Positions 10,010-17,244 of a stretch of DNA of 35,226 nucleotides are shown piece after piece. The position numbers and the translations under genes are program-made. The notes beneath the pieces are model-generated. The model was not told the origin of the DNA and did not search any database. It worked only from the letters and a program-made list of their open reading frames with translations. Origin of the DNA: Candidatus Polarisedimenticolaceae bacterium (GTDB taxonomy: Bacteria > Acidobacteriota > Polarisedimenticolia > Polarisedimenticolales > DASRJG01); the NCBI GenBank assembly GCA_036376135.1, contig DASVAW010000113.1, positions 1-35,226 of the forward strand. The letters are read 5' to 3'. Within the stretch, counting starts at the first letter, position 1, and every line of letters begins with the position of its first letter.

Positions 10010-11032
10010 TTACGGGGTCGCGCCCCGTGAGCGCGCCGGGCGGGCATGCCTTGCACGCCAGGCGCCCGGCGAGCTGCCTTCCCAATGCTGGAACGCCCGG
10101 AAGAACGAATGGGCGTCCTCGTAACCGAGCAGATAGGCGGTTTCGTTCAGCTCCAGCTTCGACTGCGAGAGATAGTGGCGGGCCAGCTCGCGGCGCGACT
10201 CCCGGACCAGCTGCTGGAACGTCTTGTTCTCCTCGCCCAGCCTGCGCTGCAGCGTCCGGGCGCTCAGGCGCAGTTCCCGCGCGACGTCGCCGATCCCCGG
10301 CCGCTTCCCGGCGAGCAGTCGTTTCAGGACTCCCTTGACCTGGTCGCCGATCGCCTCCCCGGCGAGGTCTTGCGACAGCTCCCGCTCGAGCTGGGGCGCG
10401 ATCGACGCGAACAGGTCCGCGTTGTGGGTGAGAAAGGGCCGGTCGAGGTCCGCCTTGGCGAACACGATCGCGTTCCGGCGGGCCCCGAACTCCACCGGGC
10501 AGCCGAAATGCTGCTCGTACATCCGGCGGTTTCGGACGGCCCCCTGCAGCTCGATCCGCTTCGGGCGGACGAGCCCGCCGGTTCCCCGCCGGGCGATCCC
10601 CACGACCCACGCGAAGCAGACGTCCACCAGGATCGGCGGCTCCGACTCCTCGGCGAGCAGGAACCGGAACCGCACACGGCACTCTTCTCCCCGCGTGACC
10701 GCGTCGATCGCCTCCGGGCAGGTCAGCTGCTTGTAACGCGCCAGGCGCTCCAGCGCGTCCCGGAACGAGCGCGCCGACACGGCGGCGAGGGCGATCGGGT
10801 CGTACCGCTCGACACGATCCTCGGTCCCGAGCCGGAGCCCGATCGCCGGATCGCGGCTGGACTCCGCGATCCCCCGGTAGAGCGCGAAGAACTCCTCCGT
10901 GCTCACCAGCGCCTTCTCCTGGCGGAGGGTCTGCGGCGGAAGTCCGGCGCGGCGCGCCAGCTCCGCGGGGGCCACCCCGATCTCCTCGAGCTTGCGCGCG
11001 AGATTGCCGGAGACGCGGAACCGCCGGATCAC
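10010..11032 (-). CDS. AraC-family transcriptional regulator with arabinose-binding-like N-terminal domain
   Basis: 340 residues from the GTG at 11032, seven bases after the alcohol dehydrogenase stop, so translation is likely coupled. The N-terminal two thirds match the OruR/ArgR-type sensor half (Pfam Arabinose_bd style): LARRAGLPPQTL, DPAIGLRLG and the FGCPVEFGA segment before the linker. The C-terminal 100 or so residues are an AraC double helix-turn-helix (DVARELRLSARTLQRRL and ETAYLLGYEDAHSFFRAFQHW). It sits between two carbonyl/alcohol oxidoreductases and most likely controls them in response to a small hydrophobic or amino-acid-like effector. That role is inferred from position. No clear binding site was found upstream of 12116. 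Confidence 0.9.
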   Translation of the reverse strand: MIRRFRVSGNLARKLEEIGVAPAELARRAGLPPQTLRQEKALVSTEEFFALYRGIAESSRDPAIGLRLGTEDRVERYDPIALAAVSARSFRDALERLARYKQLTCPEAIDAVTRGEECRVRFRFLLAEESEPPILVDVCFAWVVGIARRGTGGLVRPKRIELQGAVRNRRMYEQHFGCPVEFGARRNAIVFAKADLDRPFLTHNADLFASIAPQLERELSQDLAGEAIGDQVKGVLKRLLAGKRPGIGDVARELRLSARTLQRRLGEENKTFQQLVRESRRELARHYLSQSKLELNETAYLLGYEDAHSFFRAFQHWEGSSPGAWRARHARPARSRGATP

Positions 11033-11039
11033 GGCGCGC

Positions 11040-12116
11040 CTACCGGAGGGTCGCCATGTCGATGACGAAGCGGTACTTCACGTCCCCCTTCAGCATCCTC
11101 TCGTAGGCCTCGTTGATCTTCTGGATGGGGATGACCTCGACGTCGGAGGTGATCCCGCGCTCCGCGCAGAAGTCCAACATCTCCTGGGTCTCCCGGATGC
11201 CGCCGATGAGCGAGCCCGCGAGGCGCTTGCGCCCGAAGATGAGGTCGATCGCCCCGACCGGAAGCGGCGTCTCGGGCGCACCCACGAGAGTCATCGTCGC
11301 GTCGCGCTTGAGGAGGCCGAGGTACGGATTCACTTCATAGGGCGCCGACACGGTCCCCAGGATGAAGTCGAACGTCCCCGCGTGTTTCGCCATCGCCTCG
11401 GCGTCCCTGGACACCACGACCTCGTGCGCGCCCAGCCGGATCGCGTCCTGCGTCTTCCCGGGCGACGTCGTGAAGACCACGACCCGCGCGCCGAAGGCGT
11501 TCGCGAACTTCACCGCCATGTGTCCCAGCCCGCCCAGGCCGACGATCCCGACCTTCTGTCCCTCGCGGACGTTCCAGTGCCGCAGGGGCGAATACGTCGT
11601 GATGCCCGCGCAAAGGAGCGGCGCGACCCCGGCCAGGTTCGTGCGGTCCGACACCCGCAGGACGAAGTCCTCGTCCACGACGACGCTGTTGGAGTAACCG
11701 CCGTAGGTCGTCCCCCCCAGAACCACGTCGGGGGCGTTGTACGTGAAGGTCGCCGGACCCTGGCAGAACTGCTCCAATCCGTCGCGGCACGAGGGGCAGG
11801 TGCGGCAGGAATCGACGAGGCAGCCGACCGCCGCGAGATCCCCTTCCTTGAATCGGCCGACGGCGCTCCCCGCCTTCGTGACCCGGCCGACGATCTCGTG
11901 CCCCGGCACGCAGGGGTAGGTGGTCGGCATGTGCCCTTCCCACTCGTTGCGGACCTGGTGCAGGTCGGAGTGGCAGACCCCGCAGTAGAGGATCTCGATC
12001 CGAACGTCCCTGGGCCCCGGCTCGCGGCGCGGGATCGTCACCCGGGCCAGCGGAGAGCGTGCGTCGGCGGCGGCATACGCTCCGGTTTCGTACGATTTCG
12101 GCGCGGTCGTGCTCAT
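11040..12116 (-). CDS. Zinc-dependent NAD(P) alcohol dehydrogenase (YahK/CAD-like)
   Basis: 358 residues. I choose the ATG at 12116, preceded by AAGGAGG; the in-frame extension to 12170 has no ribosome site and no family match. This is a medium-chain dehydrogenase/reductase that interconverts alcohols and aldehydes. Catalytic zinc ligands are Cys48 (CGVCHSDLH) and His73-Glu74 (PGHE), with a third Cys in LLCAGITTYSPL. The structural zinc site is Cys104, 107, 110 and 118. The Rossmann motif is GLGGLGHMA. The segment from AGITTYSPL to GLGGLGHMAVKFA is typical of the cinnamyl-alcohol-dehydrogenase-like YahK/AdhC branch, usually NADPH-dependent aldehyde reductases. First gene of a same-strand series with an AraC regulator and an aldo/keto reductase. 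Confidence 0.94.
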   Translation of the reverse strand: MSTTAPKSYETGAYAAADARSPLARVTIPRREPGPRDVRIEILYCGVCHSDLHQVRNEWEGHMPTTYPCVPGHEIVGRVTKAGSAVGRFKEGDLAAVGCLVDSCRTCPSCRDGLEQFCQGPATFTYNAPDVVLGGTTYGGYSNSVVVDEDFVLRVSDRTNLAGVAPLLCAGITTYSPLRHWNVREGQKVGIVGLGGLGHMAVKFANAFGARVVVFTTSPGKTQDAIRLGAHEVVVSRDAEAMAKHAGTFDFILGTVSAPYEVNPYLGLLKRDATMTLVGAPETPLPVGAIDLIFGRKRLAGSLIGGIRETQEMLDFCAERGITSDVEVIPIQKINEAYERMLKGDVKYRFVIDMATLR

Positions 12117-12210
12117 CGCGGTCCTCCTTGAAGTCGCAGGGATTGTGGACCTCGGGAGGGAGCCCGGCATTAGCAGAACGCGCCAATGTGGTGGCAGAAG
12201 GCGCCACGGC

Positions 12211-12630
12211 TCAACCGGGCCGGTCCCCGCGGGCCTCCAGGTGACTCAGCAACAGGGCGAGCGCCCGATGGTCCGAGCCGGACGCGGGGGTGAACTCCGC
12301 TCCGCAGACCGTCCCCGCGGCGAATTCGCTCGTGACGTGAGCCACCCGGAGACTTCCCGTGACGCACGCGTCACCGACCTGAAGCCTCGCGCCGTCGATG
12401 GTCATTCCGACCGTGACGGACGGTTCCTCGTTCTCGAGACCGAAGCAGATGCCGCCGTTGCTGAGCTCGAGCAGGCTCAGGCGCCAGCGAGAACCGTCCG
12501 CGAGACCGAACTCGACGTACGCCTGCTCCGCGTGCCCGGGCCGATAACGCACCGCGCGGCGTTTGCAGGAGTTGGCGAACTGTGGCCCGCGGTTCAACGA
12601 AGGGCCCCCTTTCGGCCTCCACGACGCCAC
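12211..12630 (-). CDS. PilZ-like domain protein (probable cyclic-di-GMP effector)
   Basis: Up to 139 residues, covering little more than one domain. PilZ domains bind cyclic di-GMP through an RxxxR motif and a [D/N]xSxxG motif. Here RRAVRYR supplies the first and ELSNGG the second, with Glu in place of Asp/Asn. The rest follows PilZ strand order (VEFGLADGSRW, GICFGL, VGMTIDGARL, GTVCGAEF, then a closing helix). The GTG at 12630 gives the longest form, 16 bases after the stop of the upstream kinase gene. A TTG about 13 codons later has GGGGG before it and could be the true start. Co-transcription with the kinase and a GGDEF gene on the other side support a cyclic-di-GMP role. PilZ assignment is by motif only. 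Confidence 0.65.
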   Translation of the reverse strand: MASWRPKGGPSLNRGPQFANSCKRRAVRYRPGHAEQAYVEFGLADGSRWRLSLLELSNGGICFGLENEEPSVTVGMTIDGARLQVGDACVTGSLRVAHVTSEFAAGTVCGAEFTPASGSDHRALALLLSHLEARGDRPG

Positions 12631-12646
12631 CGCGCCGATGCGGCGG

Positions 12647-14026
12647 CTACTCCGAGCCTTCCTCGAACGTCAGCGCGTCGCCCTTGAATCGGATGCGGAA
12701 CTCGATCCCCTCGGCGCGAGGGAGCCTGACGGTCCAGGGGTCCGAACGGTAGATCCGGCCGTCCTCTCCGATCACCCTCGCCCGGAGCGTGTGCTGGCCG
12801 GCCGGGGCCTCCAGGGGATCCCACGTCGTCGTCTGCAGGATGGTGACTCTCGATTTCGAGAATTCCTCGTCGAGGATCGGCGCACCGTCCAGGGAGACGA
12901 CGAGCCGGCCCCGGCGCACGCGGTGGACGAGGCTGATCGTGACCTTCGCCTTGGGGACGGACGGCCGGGTCGAGGGGACGACCGGAACGGGGTTCGGAAC
13001 GGGTGCCGGAACGGGGGTCGCGAGCGGAACCGCCGGACGGGACGACGGCCCCTCGACGACCGGCGCGCCCCGTTCTCCGTTCGAATCGTTCAGGAAGGCC
13101 AGGGCGACGAGCGCGGTCGCGCCGAGGACTCCCCAGGGAGCGAGTTGCCGTCCGCTCCAGGCGCGGACCCGCGCGGGGGAGCGGGCACGGCCTGCGCCCG
13201 TGAGACATGCCGCCAACGCCTCGTGGAATTCCCTTCCACTCGCGAAACGGTCGGCGGGCTCCTTGGCCAGTGCCCGTTCCGCCACGGCGTCGAGCGCCTG
13301 GGGCAACCTCGGGTTGACCTTGCTGATCGGCAGGGGCTGCGCATAGGCGATGGCGTGCGCCAGCGTCACCGCATCCGTCCCTTCGAACGGCTTCCTGCCC
13401 GCGAGAATCTCGTAACTCAGCACGCCCAGGGAGAACACGTCGGCTCTCGCATCGAGAGTCCTGCCGTTCACCTGCTCGGGCGACATGTAGGCGGGCGTGC
13501 CGACGTCTCTCATGTCCTGGGTCAGCGTCGAGGTGGCGACGTGCGTGATGCCGAAGTCGACGAGCTTGACGGTGCCTTTGTCGGTCAGAAGGACGTTCGA
13601 GGGCTTGACGTCCCGGTGAATGAGGCCCTGGGCGTGCGCGGCATCCAGACCCGAGGCGATCTGACCGATGATCTCGACCGCTCGCTCGACCTCGAGACCG
13701 TCGCCGCCCAGCAGGCTCTCGAGACTCGGGCCGGAGACGTACTCCATGACGATGTACATCTCGCCGGTGTCGTAGTCCTCCCCGACGTCGAAGATCCGGA
13801 TGATGTTCGGATGATCGATGCTGCCCGCGCTCTCGGCCTCACGTCGGAATCGCTCGCGGGCGACCGCGACCTGCTGCGGGGTCATCGCCCGGGTCGCATG
13901 GAGGACTTTGACCGCGACGGTCCGCTGGATGAGGGGGTCTTCCGCGCGGTAGACGATGCCCATCGCTCCCCGCCCGACGGGGTCGTGGAGTACGTAGCGG
14001 CCGATCCTCCGTTCCGTCGTCGGCAC
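12647..14026 (-). CDS. Membrane Ser/Thr protein kinase with small C-terminal extracytoplasmic domain
   Basis: 459 residues from the GTG at 14026; GGAGGG lies about 12 bases upstream. The open frame runs further back but overlaps the divergent GGDEF gene. The kinase domain has GRGAMGIV (18-25), Lys40, HRDVKPSN (137-144) and DFG (157-159), plus the MSPEQ activation-loop end. A single membrane helix (WGVLGATALVALAFL) near residues 310-325 leads to a Pro-rich spacer (PVPAPVPNPVPVVPS) and a compact beta-rich tail of about 110 residues with no match I recognise. It is followed 16 bases later by the PilZ-like gene and faces a diguanylate cyclase. A link between phosphorylation and cyclic-di-GMP signalling is therefore plausible; the target is unknown. 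Confidence 0.87.
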   Translation of the reverse strand: MPTTERRIGRYVLHDPVGRGAMGIVYRAEDPLIQRTVAVKVLHATRAMTPQQVAVARERFRREAESAGSIDHPNIIRIFDVGEDYDTGEMYIVMEYVSGPSLESLLGGDGLEVERAVEIIGQIASGLDAAHAQGLIHRDVKPSNVLLTDKGTVKLVDFGITHVATSTLTQDMRDVGTPAYMSPEQVNGRTLDARADVFSLGVLSYEILAGRKPFEGTDAVTLAHAIAYAQPLPISKVNPRLPQALDAVAERALAKEPADRFASGREFHEALAACLTGAGRARSPARVRAWSGRQLAPWGVLGATALVALAFLNDSNGERGAPVVEGPSSRPAVPLATPVPAPVPNPVPVVPSTRPSVPKAKVTISLVHRVRRGRLVVSLDGAPILDEEFSKSRVTILQTTTWDPLEAPAGQHTLRARVIGEDGRIYRSDPWTVRLPRAEGIEFRIRFKGDALTFEEGSE

Positions 14027-14070
14027 TTTCGTTACGTCCCTCCGGATTCCGCTGCTGAAATATGGGCGCA

Positions 14071-14090
14071 CGGGTAAAAAAACCCACCCG
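14071..14090. promoter_or_regulatory. A-tract and inverted repeat between divergent kinase and GGDEF genes
   Basis: CGGGT (14071-14075) and ACCCG (14086-14090) form an inverted repeat around a run of seven A residues. An alternative pairing is GGGT/ACCC directly around the run. In this GC-rich window an A7 tract is rare and would bend DNA. It lies between the starts of two divergent signalling genes and could be an operator; no regulator is identified. Confidence 0.3.
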
Positions 14091-14133
14091 CACGCCGGCG
14101 GTGCGACACCCGAACCACCCCGCAACCCCCGGT

Positions 14134-14162
14134 TTGACGAAGGCGGCCCTCGGATCCAGATT
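14134..14162 (+). promoter_or_regulatory. Candidate promoter of the GGDEF gene
   Basis: TTGACG (14134-14139, five of six) is followed after 17 bases by CAGATT (14157-14162, three of six). The ATG at 14173 follows ten bases later, giving a leader of only about four bases. This supports the ATG at 14173 over the in-frame ATG at 14062. Confidence 0.4.
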
Positions 14163-14172
14163 CCGTCCCGCC

Positions 14173-14967
14173 ATGAACGAAGCGAGGTCGTCGCTGCTTC
14201 CCGTGCCGGTCGGGGCGCTGGTCGGCGTGGTGCCCGCCCTGCTCGCGGCCGGTTTCGCGCCGGGCGCGTGGACGTTCCTGGCGCTCGCGGGCACCACGAT
14301 CGCGACGACGACGTTCCTGTCCGGCGCTCGGCGTCGCGCCCGCCAGCTGGCCGCGACGGAGGGCCGTGCCCTGCACCTTCAATCGGCCACATCGTCCGCC
14401 GAGGCCCGAATGGCCATGCTGGAAGCGAAGCTGCGCGAGACGGCGAGCCATGACGAGACGACGGGCGTTCTCAACCGGCGCACGTTCCTGACCCGCCTGG
14501 ACGAGGCGATCCAGCGCGACGCGCGCCTGCAGAAGCCGATGGCCCTCCTCCTGATCGACATCGACGGCTTCCGGAAGATCAACGCCGAAGGCGGGCGGCT
14601 GATCGGGGACCGGGTGCTGCGCGCGGTGGGACGGTCGATCCAGGCCTCGACTCGCGGTACCGACTTCGTCGGCCGGGTCGGTGGCGACGAGTTCGCGGTC
14701 CTGCTCGCGGAGTGTCTCGATCCGGGCCCCGCGGTCGATCGGCTGTTCGTGGCGCTCCACGGCGAGACGACCGTCGAAGAGGCACCCCTGCCGATCCGGG
14801 TCAGCGTCGGCACGGTGACGATCGAGGAGCCGCACTTCGGCGTGGACCCGGTCGAGTTGTTCCGCCTCGCGGAGGAAGCGCTCTCGTCCGTGCGCGTTGC
14901 GGGCGGCGGCCTGTGCGGCAGGCGCGACTACCGGCCCGCGAGTCGTCGACCGGTCGTGACGACCTAG
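14173..14967 (+). CDS. Membrane-anchored GGDEF diguanylate cyclase
   Basis: 264 residues. GGDEF enzymes condense two GTP into cyclic di-GMP. The N-terminus has two closely spaced hydrophobic segments (VGALVGVVPALLAAGF and WTFLALAGTTIATTTFL), followed by an Arg-rich, probably coiled linker of about 45 residues. The catalytic domain has LLIDIDGFRKIN and an intact GGDEF (170-174). Arg161-x-x-Asp164 lies exactly five residues before GGDEF, the position of the allosteric I-site, so product inhibition is expected. No separate sensory domain is visible. Its input may come through the membrane segment or from the divergent kinase gene next door, whose operon carries a PilZ-like effector. An ATG at 14062 is in frame but would add an unfolded Pro/Arg-rich segment. 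Confidence 0.88.
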   Translation: MNEARSSLLPVPVGALVGVVPALLAAGFAPGAWTFLALAGTTIATTTFLSGARRRARQLAATEGRALHLQSATSSAEARMAMLEAKLRETASHDETTGVLNRRTFLTRLDEAIQRDARLQKPMALLLIDIDGFRKINAEGGRLIGDRVLRAVGRSIQASTRGTDFVGRVGGDEFAVLLAECLDPGPAVDRLFVALHGETTVEEAPLPIRVSVGTVTIEEPHFGVDPVELFRLAEEALSSVRVAGGGLCGRRDYRPASRRPVVTT

Positions 14968-14974
14968 CGCCGCC

Positions 14975-15014
14975 GCCCTCGCACCCGCCCGATGCCCGTC
15001 AGGGCGGCGAGGGC
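14975..15014. terminator. Stem-loop between convergent GGDEF and sigma-54 activator genes
   Basis: GCCCTCGC (14975-14982) pairs with GCGAGGGC (15007-15014). An inner CGCCC/GGGCG stem continues it after a small bulge. It starts eight bases after the GGDEF stop and has no U-run, so it is at best a non-canonical terminator or RNA-stabilising hairpin. The rest of 14968-15126 shows no convincing gene. Confidence 0.4.
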
Positions 15015-15126
15015 CAGCAGATCCGCCCAGATCAGCACGTCCCCGGTGCGCGCGCGGTGCGCCTCGACGTCGCCGCGGCGAGAAGGGCGCGGGAGAGCGC
15101 CTGATCCGCGTCCCCCTCCCGGGCGG

Positions 15127-17043
15127 TCAGCCTTTGCCGGGACGAACGATGGCGAGCGCCTTCATCCGCGACTTGAACGTCGAAGGGCTGACGGCGAGTA
15201 GCTCCGCCGCCCCGTTTGCGCCGCCGATGCGCCAGCCGGCGCGGTGGAGCGCGGCGATCATGTTGTCGCGCTCGACCCGGCGCATCTGCGTCTCGGTGAG
15301 GATCTCCTCCGGAACCGCCGGCACGTCGCGCCGGGCGCCGGCGGCCGGCTCGGCCGCGCCGGGAAGCGTCTCCTGGAGTCGCAGCCCCCCGTCCGGGGAG
15401 GTGATGAGCGCACGCTCGATCACGTTGCGCAGCTCGCGCACGTTCCCGGGCCAGGCATACGACTTGAGCGCGCTCGCATCCGCCTGGGACAGGGGCGCGA
15501 CCCGCTTTCCCAGATCGCGCGCCAGTTTCCGCGCCATCGTCTCGGCGAGCACGAGCACGTCGTCGCCGCGCTCGCGCAGCGACGGCAGTCGCAGCGGAAA
15601 CACGTTCAGCCTGTAGAACAGGTCCTCGCGGAACGTGCCGTCGCGCACGTCGCGCTCCAGGTCGCGGTTCGTGGCTGCCACCACGCGGACGTCGACCTTG
15701 CGTACGCGCGAGGCTCCGACCGGCTCGAACTCCCCCTCCTGGAGCACGCGCAGGAGCTTCCCCTGAAGCTCGAGCGGCAGTTCGCCGATCTCGTCGAGGA
15801 AGATCGTCCCCCCGTCGGCGAGCGCGAATCGCCCGTCGCGCCGCTGCGTCGCCCCGGTGAACGCTCCCCTCTCGTGTCCGAAGAACTCGCTCTCCATGAG
15901 CGTCGCGGGGATCGCCGCGCAATTGACCTTGATGAGCGGCTTCGCCGCGCGGGCGCTGCGCTTGTGGATCGCCCGCGCGAAGAGCTCCTTGCCGGTCCCG
16001 GTCTCGCCGAGGATCAGGACCGTCGCGTCCGTGGGCCCCACCTGCGCGACCCCCTTGAGCGCGGCGCGCAGGGCCGGGCTCGTGCCGATGATCTCGTCGA
16101 AGCCGTGGTCGGCCTCGATCTCCTGCCGCAGGTACTCCGCCTCGGCGGCGAGGGATCGAATCGTCCGCTCCGCCTCGACGCGATCGTCGATGTTGCGCAG
16201 GATGAGCGTGTAGAACGGCTTGCCCCCCATCTCGAAGCGGGAGAGCGTCGCCTCCGCGGGGAACGGGTTCCTTCCCAAAGGCTCGGCGGTGAGTCCGTCC
16301 GGAATCCACAGATGGCGCTCGCCCCCCTGGCGGCGCGCCAGCTCCTGCGCGAGCGTCTCGAGCTTCCGGGTCGCCGCGCCCCCGAGCAGCCGCTCCACCC
16401 CGTGTCCGCGCAGGCGCTCGGCCGGCTCCCGGAACGTCCTCTCGGTCGCCGCGTTGACCAGCGTGATGCGCATGTCGCCGTCGAGCTCGACGATGGCGTC
16501 CATCGCGCTGTCGATGAGCCGGCTCAGCTTCTCCTGCCGGTCCCTGAGGTCGTTCTCGAGACGCAGCCGACGCATCTCCGCGAGCGCGCGATTGGCGAAG
16601 ATCTCGAAGAGCGGCACGAGCCCCTTCTCGGCGGGCATCGGTCGCACGTCCACCACCGCGACGTGTCCGAGCACCTTGCGCTCGGTGGAAAGCAGCGGCG
16701 CGCCCAGGTAGCTGACGACCCCCGCTCCCCGTATGGGCTCCGCATTGGGATAGAGGCCGAGGATCCGGTCCGGGATGTGGACGAGACGGGTTTCCTTGAT
16801 CGCCGTTTCGCACGGCGTCCCCGCGATGGCGTACTGGAAGTCCTCGATCCACGTTCCGCCGAACCAGAACGCGAGCGCTCGGAGGCGCTCGGTGTCCTCG
16901 TCGTACGCCGTCACCCACGCGCCGTGCGTGTCGAGCGCCCGGGCCAGATTCTGGGACAGCGCCCGGAAGAACGCGGTCCCGGTCTCGGACGCGGTCCCCT
17001 CGACGACGGCGCGCAGCGTGCTTTCCTCGTCGAGCCGCCGCAT
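15127..17043 (-). CDS. Sigma-54-dependent enhancer-binding protein with GAF and PAS sensor domains
   Basis: 638 residues from the ATG at 17043. A GAF-like domain fills residues about 15-165 (with [18 protein letters not shown]). A PAS domain follows ([18 protein letters not shown]...[12 protein letters not shown]). The AAA+ core has Walker A GETGTGKE (346-353), the sigma-54 contact loop GAFTGA (393-398), Walker [12 protein letters not shown] and the arginine-finger region. A Fis-type helix-turn-helix ([21 protein letters not shown]) ends the protein. Such activators bind upstream palindromes and use ATP to open sigma-54 promoters. It is divergent from the RND pump operon. The gap holds three related palindromes and a sigma-54-like promoter facing the pump, so pump control is the natural inference. 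Palindrome 1 overlaps where this gene's own -35 would lie, which suggests autoregulation. Confidence 0.93.
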   Translation of the reverse strand: MRRLDEESTLRAVVEGTASETGTAFFRALSQNLARALDTHGAWVTAYDEDTERLRALAFWFGGTWIEDFQYAIAGTPCETAIKETRLVHIPDRILGLYPNAEPIRGAGVVSYLGAPLLSTERKVLGHVAVVDVRPMPAEKGLVPLFEIFANRALAEMRRLRLENDLRDRQEKLSRLIDSAMDAIVELDGDMRITLVNAATERTFREPAERLRGHGVERLLGGAATRKLETLAQELARRQGGERHLWIPDGLTAEPLGRNPFPAEATLSRFEMGGKPFYTLILRNIDDRVEAERTIRSLAAEAEYLRQEIEADHGFDEIIGTSPALRAALKGVAQVGPTDATVLILGETGTGKELFARAIHKRSARAAKPLIKVNCAAIPATLMESEFFGHERGAFTGATQRRDGRFALADGGTIFLDEIGELPLELQGKLLRVLQEGEFEPVGASRVRKVDVRVVAATNRDLERDVRDGTFREDLFYRLNVFPLRLPSLRERGDDVLVLAETMARKLARDLGKRVAPLSQADASALKSYAWPGNVRELRNVIERALITSPDGGLRLQETLPGAAEPAAGARRDVPAVPEEILTETQMRRVERDNMIAALHRAGWRIGGANGAAELLAVSPSTFKSRMKALAIVRPGKG

Positions 17044-17050
17044 TCGTCGG

Positions 17051-17056
17051 ATCCTA
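17051..17056 (-). promoter_or_regulatory. -10-like box of the sigma-54 activator gene
   Basis: TAGGAT on the minus strand lies seven bases before the ATG at 17043. It could instead be read as a weak ribosome site (AGGA). As a promoter it predicts a leaderless mRNA, with a -35 region at about 17074-17079 overlapping the first 16-bp palindrome. Confidence 0.4.
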
Positions 17057-17074
17057 CCAGAACGCCCGTTCCAG

Positions 17075-17090
17075 CGACGAAATCTCGTCG
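17075..17090. promoter_or_regulatory. Palindromic operator 1 (candidate activator site)
   Basis: CGACGAAATCTCGTCG: seven of eight base pairs are symmetric. It matches operator 2 at 14 of 16 positions. It is about 122 bases upstream of the candidate -24 box (17197). Confidence 0.65.
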
Positions 17091-17096
17091 AATCCG

Positions 17097-17112
17097 CGTC
17101 GAGATCTCGTCG
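17097..17112. promoter_or_regulatory. Palindromic operator 2 (candidate activator site)
   Basis: CGTCGAGATCTCGTCG: seven of eight pairs are symmetric. Its centre is 22 bases from that of operator 1, about two helical turns, so the two would face the same side of the DNA. Confidence 0.65.
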
Positions 17113-17113
17113 C

Positions 17114-17129
17114 CGACGGGTTCCCGTCG
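17114..17129. promoter_or_regulatory. Palindromic operator 3 (candidate activator site)
   Basis: CGACGGGTTCCCGTCG: seven of eight pairs are symmetric, with the same CGACG/CGTCG ends as operators 1 and 2. Its centre is 17 bases from that of operator 2. It sits about 68 bases upstream of the candidate -24 box, a normal distance for an enhancer. Confidence 0.6.
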
Positions 17130-17195
17130 CCGGATCCCACCTCGCCACTCGTCACGAAGTCCCGTGTTCCCAAGGTCTTGCCCGGGACGTGCCCG

Positions 17196-17212
17196 CTGGC
17201 ACGCGTCGTGAC
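17196..17212 (+). promoter_or_regulatory. Candidate sigma-54 promoter of the efflux operon
   Basis: CTGGCACG (17196-17203) is a perfect -24 element. At the required spacing the -12 element reads GTGAC instead of TTGCA; its second and third bases match, but the key GC is GA. The predicted start is near 17223, 22 bases before the ATG at 17245. The orientation, distance and neighbouring sigma-54 activator argue for it; the broken -12 argues against. Confidence 0.45.
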
Positions 17213-17244
17213 CCTGCGTGGACCCGGCGCGAAGGGAGAGGAAG

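Noticed and set aside
12191-12207. GTGGC/GCCAC hairpin after the PilZ-like gene as a terminator.
   Set aside because: Five pairs with a 7-base loop and no U-run; too weak on its own, although its position would fit.
14968-15126. A minus-strand reading frame ending in a hydrophobic stretch plus Arg-rich tail, like a C-terminal sorting signal.
   Set aside because: No start codon with ribosome site and no preceding domain; most likely chance in GC-rich sequence.
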